Assembly (NCBI RefSeq): GCF_019216885.1
Contig: NZ_JAAQRC020000001.1
Coordinates: 6,123,501 to 6,187,500, forward strand
DNA from: Methylobacterium sp. SyP6R
GTDB taxonomy: Bacteria; Pseudomonadota; Alphaproteobacteria; Rhizobiales; Beijerinckiaceae
DNA: 64,000 bases
Reading direction: 5' to 3'
Part shown: positions 18,025 through 27,054 of the stretch, piece by piece
Numbering within the stretch: the first letter of the stretch is position 1
Layout: every line of letters starts with the position of its first letter
Position numbers and translations under genes: made by a program
The notes under the pieces: model-generated
What the model saw: the letters and a program-made list of their open reading frames with translations, nothing else
Databases searched by the model: none
Told to the model about the DNA's origin: nothing

Positions 18025-19704
18025 ATGCGCCTCCACGTCTCGATCAGGGCCCGTCTCGTCGCATCGCTACTTGTTCTGCTCTCCTTGACGCTCGGCCTCG
18101 GCGGCTTCTGCTACGACCGCTTGAGCGAGTTGCGCGTCGCGGTCGGCGACCTCGGCGACACGGCGCTCCCCTCGTCCAGGATCATCGGCCGGCTCGCCAC
18201 CAACTTCGAGGCCCTGCGCAGCCGCCAGCTCGCCTACCTGCTCTCCAGCCCGCAGCGCCGGCCGCAATCGCTGGGCCGCCTGCGCGAGACCATGGCGAGC
18301 ATCGAGACCGACCTGAAGGAATACGCCCCCCTCGTCAGCCCCGGCGAGGAGGTGCTCTGGGAGGCGATCCGGAAGACCGTCCCGGCCTATTCCAGGATGG
18401 GCGAGGAATACCTGCGCCGCCTGGAGGCAGGCGACGAGAAAGCCGGCTCCGACTACCTCCTCGACGGCATGCTGCCGGCCCTCAACGCCGCCCGCGCCGC
18501 CATCAGGGCCGACGTTCAGTTCAACGACGGCTTCGGCCGCAAGGCCGCCGAGACGGCCAACGCGCTGGGTGACGGCGCCCGCGTCGCCATCGTCGTCGTG
18601 CTCGCGGTCGTCGTCGCCGCCACCCTGGCGATTTCCTGGATGGCGATCGCCACCGTGTCCCGTCCCGTCCGGCACATGGCCGGCGTGATGCGCCGGATCG
18701 CGGTGGGCGACCTCGGCGCACCGGTGCCCGGCACCGGCGAGCGCAGCGAGATCGGCGAGATGGCTGCCGCCCTCGCGGTGTTCAAGGACAACCTCGCCCG
18801 CACCCGCCAGATCGAGGAAGACGCGGCGCTCGCCCGGGCCTCGGCCGAGGAGCAGCGCAAACGCGCGATCCGCGAGATGGCCGCCGGCTTCGAGGCTGCG
18901 GTCGGCGACGTCATCGGCATGGTCGCCGCCGCCGCGACCGAGCTGCAGGCGACGGCCGCCTCGATGAGCGGCACCGCGGCGGAGACCGCCGCGCAATCGA
19001 CGGCCGTGGCGGCGGCGGCCGAACAGGCCGCCTCGAACGTCGGTACCGTGGCGGTCGCCGCCGAGGAACTCGGCGCCTCGGTCCAGGAGATCGGCCGCCA
19101 GGTCGGCGGCTCGACCGATCTGGCGCGGCGGGCGGTCGTGGAGGCCGACCAGACCGGCGCCCTGGTGCAGGAACTCAGCGCCGCGGTCGCGCGGATCGGC
19201 GACGTGGTCGGCCTGATCTCGTCGATCGCCAGTCAGACCAATCTTCTCGCCCTGAACGCCACCATCGAGGCGGCGCGCGCGGGAGCGGCCGGCAGGGGCT
19301 TTGCCGTCGTGGCGGCCGAGGTGAAGGCACTGGCCGGCCAGACCGCCAAGGCGACGAGCGAGATCTCCGGCCAGATCGAGCAGATCCAGGCCTCGACCGG
19401 GCATGCGGTCGCCTCGATCCAGGGCATCACGGCGCGCATCCGCGAGATCGACGCGGTAGCCGCCTCGATCGCCGCGGCGGTGGAGCAGCAGGGCGCGGCA
19501 ACGCAGGAGATCGCCCGCAACGTGAGCCAGGCGGCGATCGGCGCGGACGAGGTCACCGGCAATATCGCGGGCGTCGCGGGCGCGGCCGAGGAGACCGGGG
19601 CGGCGGCCGCCCAGGTGCTGGCGGCGTCCTCGGAGCTGTCGCGACACTCCGAGCACCTGACGTCCGAGGTGGGCCGATTCCTCGCCACCGTGCGTGCGGC
19701 TTAG
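18025..19704 (+). CDS. Methyl-accepting chemotaxis protein (four-helix-bundle sensor)
   Basis: The 559-residue chemoreceptor has two membrane segments (about 10-32 and 188-210). The helical periplasmic domain between them is of the 4HB_MCP type, followed by a HAMP domain at about 212-265 and a signalling domain with the hairpin tip at about residue 403 ([18 protein letters not shown]). The C-terminus shares the FLATVRAA ending style with the receptor at 5.9 kb (FLEAVRAA), so the two cytoplasmic parts are close paralogues with different sensors. The ligand is unknown. A long inverted repeat follows the stop codon. Confidence 0.93.
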   Translation: MRLHVSIRARLVASLLVLLSLTLGLGGFCYDRLSELRVAVGDLGDTALPSSRIIGRLATNFEALRSRQLAYLLSSPQRRPQSLGRLRETMASIETDLKEYAPLVSPGEEVLWEAIRKTVPAYSRMGEEYLRRLEAGDEKAGSDYLLDGMLPALNAARAAIRADVQFNDGFGRKAAETANALGDGARVAIVVVLAVVVAATLAISWMAIATVSRPVRHMAGVMRRIAVGDLGAPVPGTGERSEIGEMAAALAVFKDNLARTRQIEEDAALARASAEEQRKRAIREMAAGFEAAVGDVIGMVAAAATELQATAASMSGTAAETAAQSTAVAAAAEQAASNVGTVAVAAEELGASVQEIGRQVGGSTDLARRAVVEADQTGALVQELSAAVARIGDVVGLISSIASQTNLLALNATIEAARAGAAGRGFAVVAAEVKALAGQTAKATSEISGQIEQIQASTGHAVASIQGITARIREIDAVAASIAAAVEQQGAATQEIARNVSQAAIGADEVTGNIAGVAGAAEETGAAAAQVLAASSELSRHSEHLTSEVGRFLATVRAA

Positions 19705-19709
19705 TGTCT

Positions 19710-19776
19710 CTCACAAAACTCCCGATCGCCGTCGTCGCTCGCTGTGGCAGCATCGGTGCCACGGGAGTTTTGTGAG
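19710..19776. repeat. Perfect 15-bp inverted repeat after chemoreceptor gene
   Basis: CTCACAAAACTCCCG (19710-19724) and CGGGAGTTTTGTGAG (19762-19776) are perfect inverted arms around a 37-base loop, starting 6 bases after the stop codon. It may end transcription of the chemoreceptor gene, or be a short terminal-inverted-repeat element. There is no T tract typical of a simple intrinsic terminator. Confidence 0.6.
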
Positions 19777-19784
19777 GTGCACTT

Positions 19785-19885
19785 AGAGCGTAGCCCGATC
19801 GCGCTGCAACCGGGCGACGCTCTAAATCTCTGGTTTCACGGAACTTTCTAGGACGAACCGGCATCCACTTCGCCGGACCATGCTC
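19785..19885 (+). repeat. Repeat family 3, degenerate copy
   Basis: Two linked hairpin units are seen. AGAGCG...CGCTCT (with CCCGATCGCG inside) comes first, then a diverged version of the GCATTTT...GACGAACCGG...AAATGC unit. The same pair in the same order occurs at 58664-58762, and inverted at 29282-29378. This copy has lost the outer pairing of the second unit. Confidence 0.55.
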
Positions 19886-20012
19886 CGGGCCATCGCGGCG
19901 AGCACCGTCCCTTCGCGATCCCGGATATCGTCAAGATCCGTCTCGAACCTCGTTCTCGTGGCCGCCTCGCCCGTGCTCGCCACGGCGTTTGCCCCTCGTT
20001 TCCCAGTGACGC

Positions 20013-21530
20013 ATGAGACCGACGCGCTTCATCCGCAGGCCCGGCTGGCTGCGCTCGACCCGGGCGTGGATCGGGCTCGGGATCCTGGCCCCCCTCGGCA
20101 TGGTCGCGGTCTGCTCGGCCATGCTGCTCGATCTGCGCCGGGACGCCTGGGACAAGGCCGAGCAGACCGCGCAGAACCTGCTCCAGGTCATCGAGCGCGA
20201 CGTCGATCGCAACGTCGAGATCATCGACCTGGCGCTCAGGGGCGTGATCGAGAACCTCACGCTGCCCGAGCTCGAGCAGATCGCCCCCGAGTATCGCCAG
20301 CGCATCCTGTTCGACCGCGCCGTCAACGCCAAGGATCTCGGCGTCATGCTGGTGCTGGACGAGAACGGCGACGCGGCCTACGACGCGGCCAACTGGCCGG
20401 CGCGGCGCCTCAACAATGCCCAGCGCGCCTACTTCCAGGCGCACAGGGCCGATCCCGCGCTCGGGCTACGCTTCAGTGAGCCGCTGGTCTCGAACCTGAC
20501 GGGAAAGCCGATCGTCGTGCTCAGCCGGCGGATCGACAAGCCCGACGGGTCGTTCGGCGGCGTGGTCCTCGGCAGTCTGTCCCTGTCCTATTTCGACCGC
20601 CTGTTTCAGCACATCAAGCTCGGGCCGAACGGCACGATCGGCCTGTTCCACAAGGACGGCACCCGCATCGTGCGCCATCCCGTCCCCAATCCCGTTGTCG
20701 CCCCGAACTTCGCCGACTCGCCCAACGTCCAGCGCTTCCTGCGCGAGGAACGGGGCAGCTTCGTCGGCGTCACCCCGAGCGATTCCATCGAGCGCCTCTA
20801 CACCTTCACGAAGGTCGGCGACACGCCGCTCTACCTGACGGTGGCGCTCTCGACGGACGAGATCGAGGCCGAATGGCGCCGGAAGGCCCTGGTGATCGGC
20901 CTTCTCGTGCTCGCCCTGTGCGGGGTGGCGATCGGGCTGGCGCTGCTGGCTGGACGGGAGCTACGCCGGCGCGCCGCCGTCGAGGCGGAACTGGCGCAGA
21001 TCTCGCGTACCGACGCGCTCACCGGCCTGCCCAACCGGCGCGCCTTCGATGACGTGTTCGGACGGGCCTTCGCCGAGGCCTGCCGCCGCTGCGACCCCGT
21101 CACCCTGATGGTGGTCGATGCCGACCACTTCAAGCGCTACAACGACCTTTACGGCCACGCCATCGGCGACCGGGTGCTCCAGATGCTCGCACGGGCGCTG
21201 GCGTCGGTCGCGCGCCGGCCGGGCGACCTCGTCGCCCGCATCGGCGGCGAGGAATTCGCTGTCCTGCTGCCGGGCACCGACGCCGAGGGCGCGGCTCACG
21301 TCGCCGAGCGCGTCCACGAGGCGGTCGCCGGGCTGGTCGTCGAGGCCGCCGGCGAGAGCGTCGGCCGGATCACGGTGAGCATCGGCCTGGCCTTCGGCCT
21401 GCCGCGCGAGAGCGGCACACCGGCCGACCTGTTCGGCATGGCCGACGCCGCCCTCTACGAGGCCAAGGCGACCGGGCGCAATCGGACCTGCTACGCGGTC
21501 ATGACGGCAAAGCGGGGCTTGGCGGCCTAA
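20013..21530 (+). CDS. Membrane diguanylate cyclase with Cache sensor
   Basis: The enzyme makes cyclic di-GMP from two GTP. The 505-residue protein has a membrane segment at about 19-40, a periplasmic double-Cache-type domain at about 42-290 (with the characteristic YFQAHRADPALGLRFSEP segment), a second membrane segment at about 292-313, and a GGDEF domain. The active-site motif is GGEEF at 411-415. An RxxD inhibitory site (Arg402, Asp405) is present with the normal 5-residue spacing, so product inhibition is expected. The DALTGLPNRRAF start of the domain is canonical. It follows a chemoreceptor gene, but repeats and 308 bases separate them, so it is probably transcribed alone. Confidence 0.94.
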   Translation: MRPTRFIRRPGWLRSTRAWIGLGILAPLGMVAVCSAMLLDLRRDAWDKAEQTAQNLLQVIERDVDRNVEIIDLALRGVIENLTLPELEQIAPEYRQRILFDRAVNAKDLGVMLVLDENGDAAYDAANWPARRLNNAQRAYFQAHRADPALGLRFSEPLVSNLTGKPIVVLSRRIDKPDGSFGGVVLGSLSLSYFDRLFQHIKLGPNGTIGLFHKDGTRIVRHPVPNPVVAPNFADSPNVQRFLREERGSFVGVTPSDSIERLYTFTKVGDTPLYLTVALSTDEIEAEWRRKALVIGLLVLALCGVAIGLALLAGRELRRRAAVEAELAQISRTDALTGLPNRRAFDDVFGRAFAEACRRCDPVTLMVVDADHFKRYNDLYGHAIGDRVLQMLARALASVARRPGDLVARIGGEEFAVLLPGTDAEGAAHVAERVHEAVAGLVVEAAGESVGRITVSIGLAFGLPRESGTPADLFGMADAALYEAKATGRNRTCYAVMTAKRGLAA

Positions 21531-21635
21531 GCAGATTTCGCAAAAGCGGCCGCCGGTTTTGCGGAAAAAATCTGCGACAAAACAAGGATCTAAGCGGACA
21601 AAGCGTTGGCCTGCCAACGCAAGTCTGCTTAGATC
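21531..21635 (+). repeat. Repeat family 3 variant after diguanylate cyclase gene
   Basis: Two strong stems follow the stop codon immediately. One is GCAGATTT/AAATCTGC (21531-21575, with inner GCAAAA/TTTTGC), and the other is GATCTAAGC/GCTTAGATC (21587-21635, with inner GCGTTGG/CCAACGC). The linker TCTGCGACAAAACAAGGAT parallels ATGCGACAAGACAAAGACT in the copy at 29.3 kb, so it belongs to the same family. It may double as the transcription terminator of the cyclase gene. Confidence 0.6.
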
Positions 21636-21677
21636 TTCCGACTCCGCTCGCCCCTGCCGGAAGCGACCGACCGACCC

Positions 21678-22724
21678 TCAGCGGCCCGCTCCCGTCTGCT
21701 CCCCTCCCTCGGCCCCGGCCTGCAACCTCCGATAAGCCCGCCCATACGCCGCATACCCCGCCACAATCCGCGCCATCATCGCCCGCCGCTCCCCGTCGAG
21801 GCGCGACAGGGCCCGGGCCGGGCGCCCGCCCCAGAGCCAGCCCGCTTCGAGCACCTGGCCGGGATCGGTGGCGCTGCCGGCGGCGAGCAGCACGTCGGCC
21901 TCCACCACCGTGCCGGGGCCCAGGCGGGCGCCCATGCCGATGAGGCAGTTCGGGCCGATGCGGCCGTCGCCCACGGTCACGTTGTGGCCGAGCGTGGTGT
22001 CGCGCTCGATCACCAGGCCGTCGGCCCGGGTGTGGATCGCGCAATTGTCCTGCACGTTCACGTTCGCCCCGATCACGATCGGCCCGACCGCGGCATCGAG
22101 GATGCAGGAGAAGAACACGCTCGCCCCCGGCGCCAGGGCGACCCGGCCGTGCAGCCGGGCGGTGCGGGCGACGAAGACCGAGGGATCGGGCGCGAACGCG
22201 TCGCCGGGGCCCACGGCCGGCTCGCTCGCCGCCGCCTCGCGCAGGCGCTCGGCACGCTCGGCCAGTTCGCCCGGTTCGAGGCGGCGCAGGGGCCGGGCCG
22301 GGCTGCCGGCATAGACGAAGCCCGACGGCAGGGTGCTGCGCGGAAACACGGTGCTGCCGGCCTCCAGCAGCACGCGATCCTCGATCAGCGAGCCGTCGAG
22401 GACCACGCAACCGTCCTCGATCACGCAGTCGTCGCCGACCGTGCAGGCATGCACCACCGCGTCGCGCCCGACCGTGACCCGGTCGCCGACGATGCACGGG
22501 TACATCTCGGCGGCGATGTGCAGGGTCGAGCGGGCGCCGAGCCAGAACCGGTCGCCCACCACCACGTCGTGCCCGTCGGCGCGGATCACCGCTTCGTCGC
22601 CGAGCCAGGCCTGCGCCCCGAGGCTCGCCCGCCCGATCACCGCGCTGCCGCGGCCGCACCAGACCGGCCGGGCCGCGAAGGTGGGCTCGGTGTCGTGGAA
22701 GGGGAGGAGGAGGTCGGGGGTCAT
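21678..22724 (-). CDS. Tandem hexapeptide-repeat (gamma-carbonic-anhydrase-like) protein
   Basis: The 348-residue protein is built of two successive left-handed beta-helix domains (about 18-150 and 185-330), each with hexapeptide repeats such as IVGDRVTVGRDAVVHACTVG and VERDTTLGHNVTVGDGRIG (pattern). Each half resembles gamma-class carbonic anhydrase or YrdA-like proteins and ends in an AGSPARPL/GGRPARAL segment. Histidines of the Zn-site type are visible in places but the full triad is not clear, so catalysis is unproven. I chose the ATG at 22724, because the upstream ATG at 22739 overlaps a GGAGGAA ribosome site that serves the later start. It is divergent from moaE. Confidence 0.75.
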   Translation of the reverse strand: MTPDLLLPFHDTEPTFAARPVWCGRGSAVIGRASLGAQAWLGDEAVIRADGHDVVVGDRFWLGARSTLHIAAEMYPCIVGDRVTVGRDAVVHACTVGDDCVIEDGCVVLDGSLIEDRVLLEAGSTVFPRSTLPSGFVYAGSPARPLRRLEPGELAERAERLREAAASEPAVGPGDAFAPDPSVFVARTARLHGRVALAPGASVFFSCILDAAVGPIVIGANVNVQDNCAIHTRADGLVIERDTTLGHNVTVGDGRIGPNCLIGMGARLGPGTVVEADVLLAAGSATDPGQVLEAGWLWGGRPARALSRLDGERRAMMARIVAGYAAYGRAYRRLQAGAEGGEQTGAGR

Positions 22725-22867
22725 GGGGCGTTCCTCCATCCGGCCGGCCGCGGGGCCGGTCGTTCAAGCCCGCGACATTGCCGCCGTTCCGCCGCCGCCG
22801 CCAGCCCCGGATCCCCGCACCGGGCCTTCGTGCTAGAAAGCGGCCAGACCGACAGCCCGGACCCGCC

Positions 22868-23323
22868 ATGACCCTTCGCCTCTCGATCCAGCCCGAGCCC
22901 TTCGACGTCGCGGCGGAGATCGCCGCCCTCACGGCGGAACTGGCTGGGCGGGCGGGCGCCATCGTGAGCTTCACCGGCCTGTGCCGCGACGAGGACGGCC
23001 GGCTCGCCGCCCTGGAGCTCGAACATTATCCCGGCATGGCCGAGGCCGAGATCGGCCGCGTGCTCGCCGAAGCCGCGGAGCGCTGGCCGCTGCAAGGGGC
23101 GCTGGCGATCCACCGCCACGGCCTCGTCCGCCCGGGCGAGGGCATCGTGCTGGTGCTCGCGGCCTCGGCGCATCGCACCGCCGCCTTCGAGGCCGCGAGC
23201 TTCCTGATGGACTACCTCAAGACCCGCGCCCCGTTCTGGAAGCGCGAGCACCACACCGACGGCACCCTGGGCGGCTGGGTCGAGGCGACGGAGCACGATG
23301 CAGCGGCGGCGGCGCGCTGGTGA
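22868..23323 (+). CDS. moaE: Molybdopterin synthase catalytic subunit MoaE
   Basis: MoaE is the large subunit of molybdopterin synthase, which with MoaD converts precursor Z (cPMP) to molybdopterin. The 151-residue length is typical. Signature elements include VSFTGLCRDEDGRLAALELEHYPGMAE (here read in pieces at about 33-58), HRHGLVRPGEG at about 78-88, and the KTRAPFWKREH segment at about 118-128 that carries the active-site Lys residues. moaD is not next to it in the window; upstream lies the divergent hexapeptide gene. The ATG at 22868 matches the family start. Confidence 0.95.
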   Translation: MTLRLSIQPEPFDVAAEIAALTAELAGRAGAIVSFTGLCRDEDGRLAALELEHYPGMAEAEIGRVLAEAAERWPLQGALAIHRHGLVRPGEGIVLVLAASAHRTAAFEAASFLMDYLKTRAPFWKREHHTDGTLGGWVEATEHDAAAAARW

Positions 23324-23402
23324 GGGTGTGAATCGGGGATTGCGGAGAATTCGACCGATCGCACAGAGGAATCGCTGACCGGCCTGCGGCAGGATCACGG
23401 TC

Positions 23403-23807
23403 ATGCTCCGCGATCACAGACAGCCCGATCCACTCCCCTTCGACCCGCTGAGCGCGCGCAGCCTCGCGATGGCCTGCGCCCTCATCGGGCTCGTCACCCT
23501 CCTCCTCTCCGAGCGGCCGACGCCCGGGGGGGTGCTCCTCGCCTGGGCCGGCCTCATCGGCTGGGTGCTGCTGCGCGTCTTCGGCCGCCGCCCGGCGCAA
23601 CCGGCGCGCCGCAAGGTCCGCCCGCGGCCCGAACCGGTCATCGAGATCGTCGAGGTCCAGGACTGGGCGCCCCGGCGGCCCGAGCCGGTGCTGGCTCTCC
23701 CCAAGCCGATCCTGGCGCCCCCGCCGCCGGAATCGACGACGGGCTGGAAGACCGACGCGCATCCCGCCGTGCTCGCCAGCGTGCGGCGCCGGCGCGAGGA
23801 GGGGTAA
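23403..23807 (+). CDS. Small membrane protein, unknown
   Basis: The 134-residue protein has two hydrophobic segments close together at about 21-37 and 43-60 (ACALIGLVTLLLSE and VLLAWAGLIGWVLLRVF), followed by a basic, Pro-rich cytoplasmic-looking tail of about 70 residues. I do not recognise a family. Codon use is normal for the genome. It lies between moaE and the AI-2E-family permease gene in the same direction, with gaps of about 80-95 bases. Confidence 0.6.
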   Translation: MLRDHRQPDPLPFDPLSARSLAMACALIGLVTLLLSERPTPGGVLLAWAGLIGWVLLRVFGRRPAQPARRKVRPRPEPVIEIVEVQDWAPRRPEPVLALPKPILAPPPPESTTGWKTDAHPAVLASVRRRREEG

Positions 23808-23901
23808 AGGCGGGAGATTACCGGTCGCCGAACGGCCGCGCGCGGCTATCTGTCCTGCACGGCGGCCCTTCGAGCGCCGCCGGCGGAGAGAAGCGTCGGA
23901 C

Positions 23902-25056
23902 ATGCCCGTTATCCCCTCACAGGACATCGCTCCGCAGGGAGCCGCCCGCCTCGGCGGGGCGAGCGCCCGCTCCCTCGTGCTCGCCGGCATCGGGGTGGTG
24001 TCGTTCACGGCCCTGCTGCTGCTGGCCTGGCACTCGGCGGACACGCTGCTCCTGATCTTCGCCGGCATCCTCTGCGCGGTCTTCCTCGACGGGCTCACGC
24101 ATTATCTCGGCCGCATCGTCCCGCTCGGGCACGGGGCGCGGCTGGCGATCGTGAGCGTGCTGCTCGCGCTCCTGGTGCTCGGCATGGTCGGGCTCGGCGG
24201 CGCCACCGTGGCGGGGCAGGCCCAGCGCCTCGGCCAGACGCTGCAGCAGCAATCCGGCACGGTGAAATCCTGGCTCGACGCCCGCGGGATCGACACCCGC
24301 TTCCTCGATTTCGGCAAGCTGAAGGACGCGGCCGCGCAAGGAGCCGGCGACGCGCAGGACGGGCGGCGGACCACGCCGACGGCCGGCGGCCTGCCGAGCC
24401 CCGGCACGCTGCTCTCGGGCGCGGGCAGCGTGCTCGGCCAGGCCTCGACGGTGGCGCTGGCGGTGTTCGGCGCCATCGGCAACGTGTTCATCGTCGTGGT
24501 GCTCGGCCTGTTCGTGGCGGCCGATCCGCGGACCTACCGCGACGGGCTCCTGCGCTTCGTGCCCTCGCGCCACCGCACCCATGCGGCCTCGGTCGCCGAC
24601 GACATCGGCATCACGCTGCGCCACTGGCTGTTCGGCCAGCTCGTCGTCATGGCGGCGATCTTCGTCTGCGTCTGGCTCGGGCTGACGCTGGTCGGCATCG
24701 ACGGAGCCCTGGTGCTCGGGCTCCAGGCGGGCCTGCTCTGCTTCATCCCGACCATCGGGGCGCTCGTCGCCGGCATCATCATCGTGCTGGCCTCCCTCGC
24801 CTCGGGGCTGAAGGGGGTGATCGCGGGCTTGTGCGTCTACCTGCTGGTGCAGACGCTGGAGAGCTACGTGCTGACGCCCTTCGTGCAGAAGCGGGCCCTC
24901 GACATCCCGCCCGCCACGTTGTTCGCCGGCCAGATCCTGCTCGGCGTGCTGTTCGGCCTGTGGGGCGTCGCCCTGGCGCTGCCGCTCATGGCGGTCGCCA
25001 AGGTGCTGCTCGACCGGCTCTACATCGAGGACACGCTGGGGGAGGATGCGGGCTGA
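23902..25056 (+). CDS. AI-2E transporter family (PerM-like) permease
   Basis: The 384-residue membrane protein has paired N-terminal membrane helices (about 26-65), a third at about 73-100, a periplasmic/soluble loop at about 105-180, and a C-terminal block of helices containing the family signature (LQAGLLCFIPTIGALVAGII, then YVLTPFVQKRALDIPPATLF). Members of this family include the E. coli AI-2 exporter TqsA and several Na+/H+ antiporters, so the substrate is open. It is convergent with gshB, the stops being 21 bases apart. Confidence 0.88.
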   Translation: MPVIPSQDIAPQGAARLGGASARSLVLAGIGVVSFTALLLLAWHSADTLLLIFAGILCAVFLDGLTHYLGRIVPLGHGARLAIVSVLLALLVLGMVGLGGATVAGQAQRLGQTLQQQSGTVKSWLDARGIDTRFLDFGKLKDAAAQGAGDAQDGRRTTPTAGGLPSPGTLLSGAGSVLGQASTVALAVFGAIGNVFIVVVLGLFVAADPRTYRDGLLRFVPSRHRTHAASVADDIGITLRHWLFGQLVVMAAIFVCVWLGLTLVGIDGALVLGLQAGLLCFIPTIGALVAGIIIVLASLASGLKGVIAGLCVYLLVQTLESYVLTPFVQKRALDIPPATLFAGQILLGVLFGLWGVALALPLMAVAKVLLDRLYIEDTLGEDAG

Positions 25057-25077
25057 GGGCGCCCTCCCCCGTTCACG

Positions 25078-26034
25078 CTACGCGCTCTGCGGCTTCGTCA
25101 CCTTGGCCTCGATCGCGTCCCAGACGGGAACCGCGAGATCGGGGCCGCCGAGGCGCTTGATCGCCCGGATACCGGTCGGCGAGGTGACGTTGATCTCGGT
25201 CAGGTTGCCGTCGATCACGTCGATGCCGACCAGGATCAGGCCGCGGCGGCGCAATTCCGGGCCGATCGCCGCGCAGATCTCCTGCTCGCGCGGGGTCAGC
25301 GCCGTCGCGCCCCCTTTGCCGCCCCGCACCATGTTGGAGCGGATGTCGTTGGCCGCCGGCACCCGGTTGACGGCGCCCAGCGGCTCGCCGTCGACCAGGA
25401 TGATGCGCTTGTCGCCCTCGGTGATCCGCGGCAGGAAGCGCTGCACCACCCAGGGCTCCCGGAAGGTGACCGAGAACAGGTCGAACATCGAGCCGAAATT
25501 CGGGTCCTCGGGCAGCACCCGCAGCACGGCCGCGCCGCCGTGCCCGTGCAGCGGCTTCATCACCACGGCGCCGTGCTCGGCGCGAAACGCCTCGATCTCC
25601 TGCTTGTCGCGGGTGATCAGGGTCGGGGGCATCAGCTCCGGATAGGCGGTGACGAACAGCTTCTCGGGGGCGTTGCGCACCTCGAACGGGTTGTTCACCA
25701 CCAGCGTCTGGGGATGGATGCGCTCGAGCAGGTGCGTCGCCGTGATGTAGGCGAGGTCGAAGGGCGGGTCCTGGCGCATCAGCACCACGTCGACCGTCGC
25801 CAGATCGATCCGCTCCTGGGCGCCGAGATGGGCGTGATCGCCCTCGACATCCTGCACCCGCAGGGGCTCGACCCGGGCGGTGACGCGCCCGTCGCGCATC
25901 GAGAGCCGGTCGGGGGTGTAGTGCAGCAGCGTGTGGCCGCGGCTCTGCGCCTCCAGCAGCAGGGCGAAGGTGGTGTCGCCGGCGATGCGGATCGCCTGGA
26001 TCGGGTCCATCTGGACCGCGACGGTAAGGGCCAT
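25078..26034 (-). CDS. gshB: Glutathione synthetase
   Basis: GshB joins gamma-glutamylcysteine and glycine using ATP, the last step of glutathione synthesis in the cytoplasm. The 318-residue protein matches the prokaryotic family length. The N-terminal domain opens with [36 protein letters not shown] lies at about 80-97, and the ATP-grasp domain has [11 protein letters not shown] (about 163-173), [12 protein letters not shown] and [16 protein letters not shown] (near the C-terminus, Mg and glycine site). The ATG at 26034 is the conserved start; upstream in-frame codons run into non-coding DNA. Confidence 0.96.
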   Translation of the reverse strand: MALTVAVQMDPIQAIRIAGDTTFALLLEAQSRGHTLLHYTPDRLSMRDGRVTARVEPLRVQDVEGDHAHLGAQERIDLATVDVVLMRQDPPFDLAYITATHLLERIHPQTLVVNNPFEVRNAPEKLFVTAYPELMPPTLITRDKQEIEAFRAEHGAVVMKPLHGHGGAAVLRVLPEDPNFGSMFDLFSVTFREPWVVQRFLPRITEGDKRIILVDGEPLGAVNRVPAANDIRSNMVRGGKGGATALTPREQEICAAIGPELRRRGLILVGIDVIDGNLTEINVTSPTGIRAIKRLGGPDLAVPVWDAIEAKVTKPQSA

Positions 26035-26105
26035 GTCGGGGGTTTCTCCGGTCGCCCGGTTTATCGGGCGGCCCGCGCCCGATGGCAACGGCCGTCGAGG
26101 AAAGG

Positions 26106-26135
26106 AGGCCCCGCGGCCTGAGCGCAGCGGGGCCT
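26106..26135. terminator. GC-rich hairpin between gshB and the ycgN-like gene
   Basis: AGGCCCCGC (26106-26114) pairs with GCGGGGCCT (26127-26135). Read on the minus strand it lies 125 bases after the ycgN-like stop and ahead of gshB, so it may attenuate read-through into gshB. No long T run follows, so the terminator role is tentative. Confidence 0.35.
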
Positions 26136-26259
26136 CAAGTCAGGGAGGAAACGCCCATGAGCGTCCAACAGGCCCTCGCAAGCCTCGTGCCAGAGCGGGC
26201 GAAAACCGGTCCTCGCGCGGCCCGGGCGGCCTTGCCGTCGACCCGGCTCTCGGCTCCGG

Positions 26260-26802
26260 TCAGGCGCCGTCCTGCGGCACCCGGCCCCGCGGATCCTCGC
26301 TCCCGGGGTCCTGACCCGGCCAGTCGACGATGCGGTCCGGCAGTTCCTCGGTCTCGAACTCCTCCTCGGTGCCGCTGACCTTGCCGCGGACCGAGATGCC
26401 GGCCTCGTGGACGGTGCGGCGCGTGCCGGAGACCAGCGGATGCCACCAGGGCAGGTCGCGCCCGTCCCGTACCAGGCGGTAGCCGCAGGTCGGCGGCAGC
26501 CACGGCAGGGAGCGCACCGCCTCGGGCGTCAGCCGGACGCAATCTGGCACCTTGCGCTGGCGCCTTGGATAGTCGCGGCAGCGGCAGGTACCGGCATCGA
26601 GGAGCGTGCAGCCGATATCGGTGTAGTGGATCTCGCCCGAATCCTCGTCCTCGAGCTTGAGCAGGCAGCACCGGCCGCAGCCGTCGCACAGGCTCTCCCA
26701 CTCCTCCGGGCTCAATCCCTCCAGGGTCTTCTCGCGCCAGAACGGGGTCGCGGCCTTGAGGGAGGCGGGCGGGCGCGGGGGGGTGAGGCGGGCTTTGGCC
26801 AC
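26260..26802 (-). CDS. YcgN family cysteine-cluster protein
   Basis: The 180-residue protein belongs to the YcgN/UPF0260 family, whose Cys pattern suggests binding of zinc or an iron-sulfur cluster. Visible are [14 protein letters not shown] (about 38-51), [20 protein letters not shown] (about 62-81) and the conserved [20 protein letters not shown] (about 107-126). The biochemical role is not known. I chose the GTG at 26802, because no ATG fits the family start; longer readings extend into the divergent penicillin-binding protein gene on the other strand and are artefacts. Confidence 0.85.
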   Translation of the reverse strand: MAKARLTPPRPPASLKAATPFWREKTLEGLSPEEWESLCDGCGRCCLLKLEDEDSGEIHYTDIGCTLLDAGTCRCRDYPRRQRKVPDCVRLTPEAVRSLPWLPPTCGYRLVRDGRDLPWWHPLVSGTRRTVHEAGISVRGKVSGTEEEFETEELPDRIVDWPGQDPGSEDPRGRVPQDGA

Positions 26803-27054
26803 GGCTGTTCTAAGGCCTTCGAGGCGCCGGATCGACGGCGCGGACGGGGATATCGGGAACGGAAGGTGCCCTCCTCTGCCGCGCCCTGGCCGCGGGGGCA
26901 AGCGGGACGGAGGGGACCTACGCAAACCTGCGACGTCGTGTCGGCGTGCCAGCGCCCCATATGGGCCTTGGAAGCCTGCGAACGGCTTACCGTCTCGCGC
27001 TAGGATGCGAGGCTTGCTAGACCTCGAATCCGCGCTGCCCGAGGACCCGTCACA

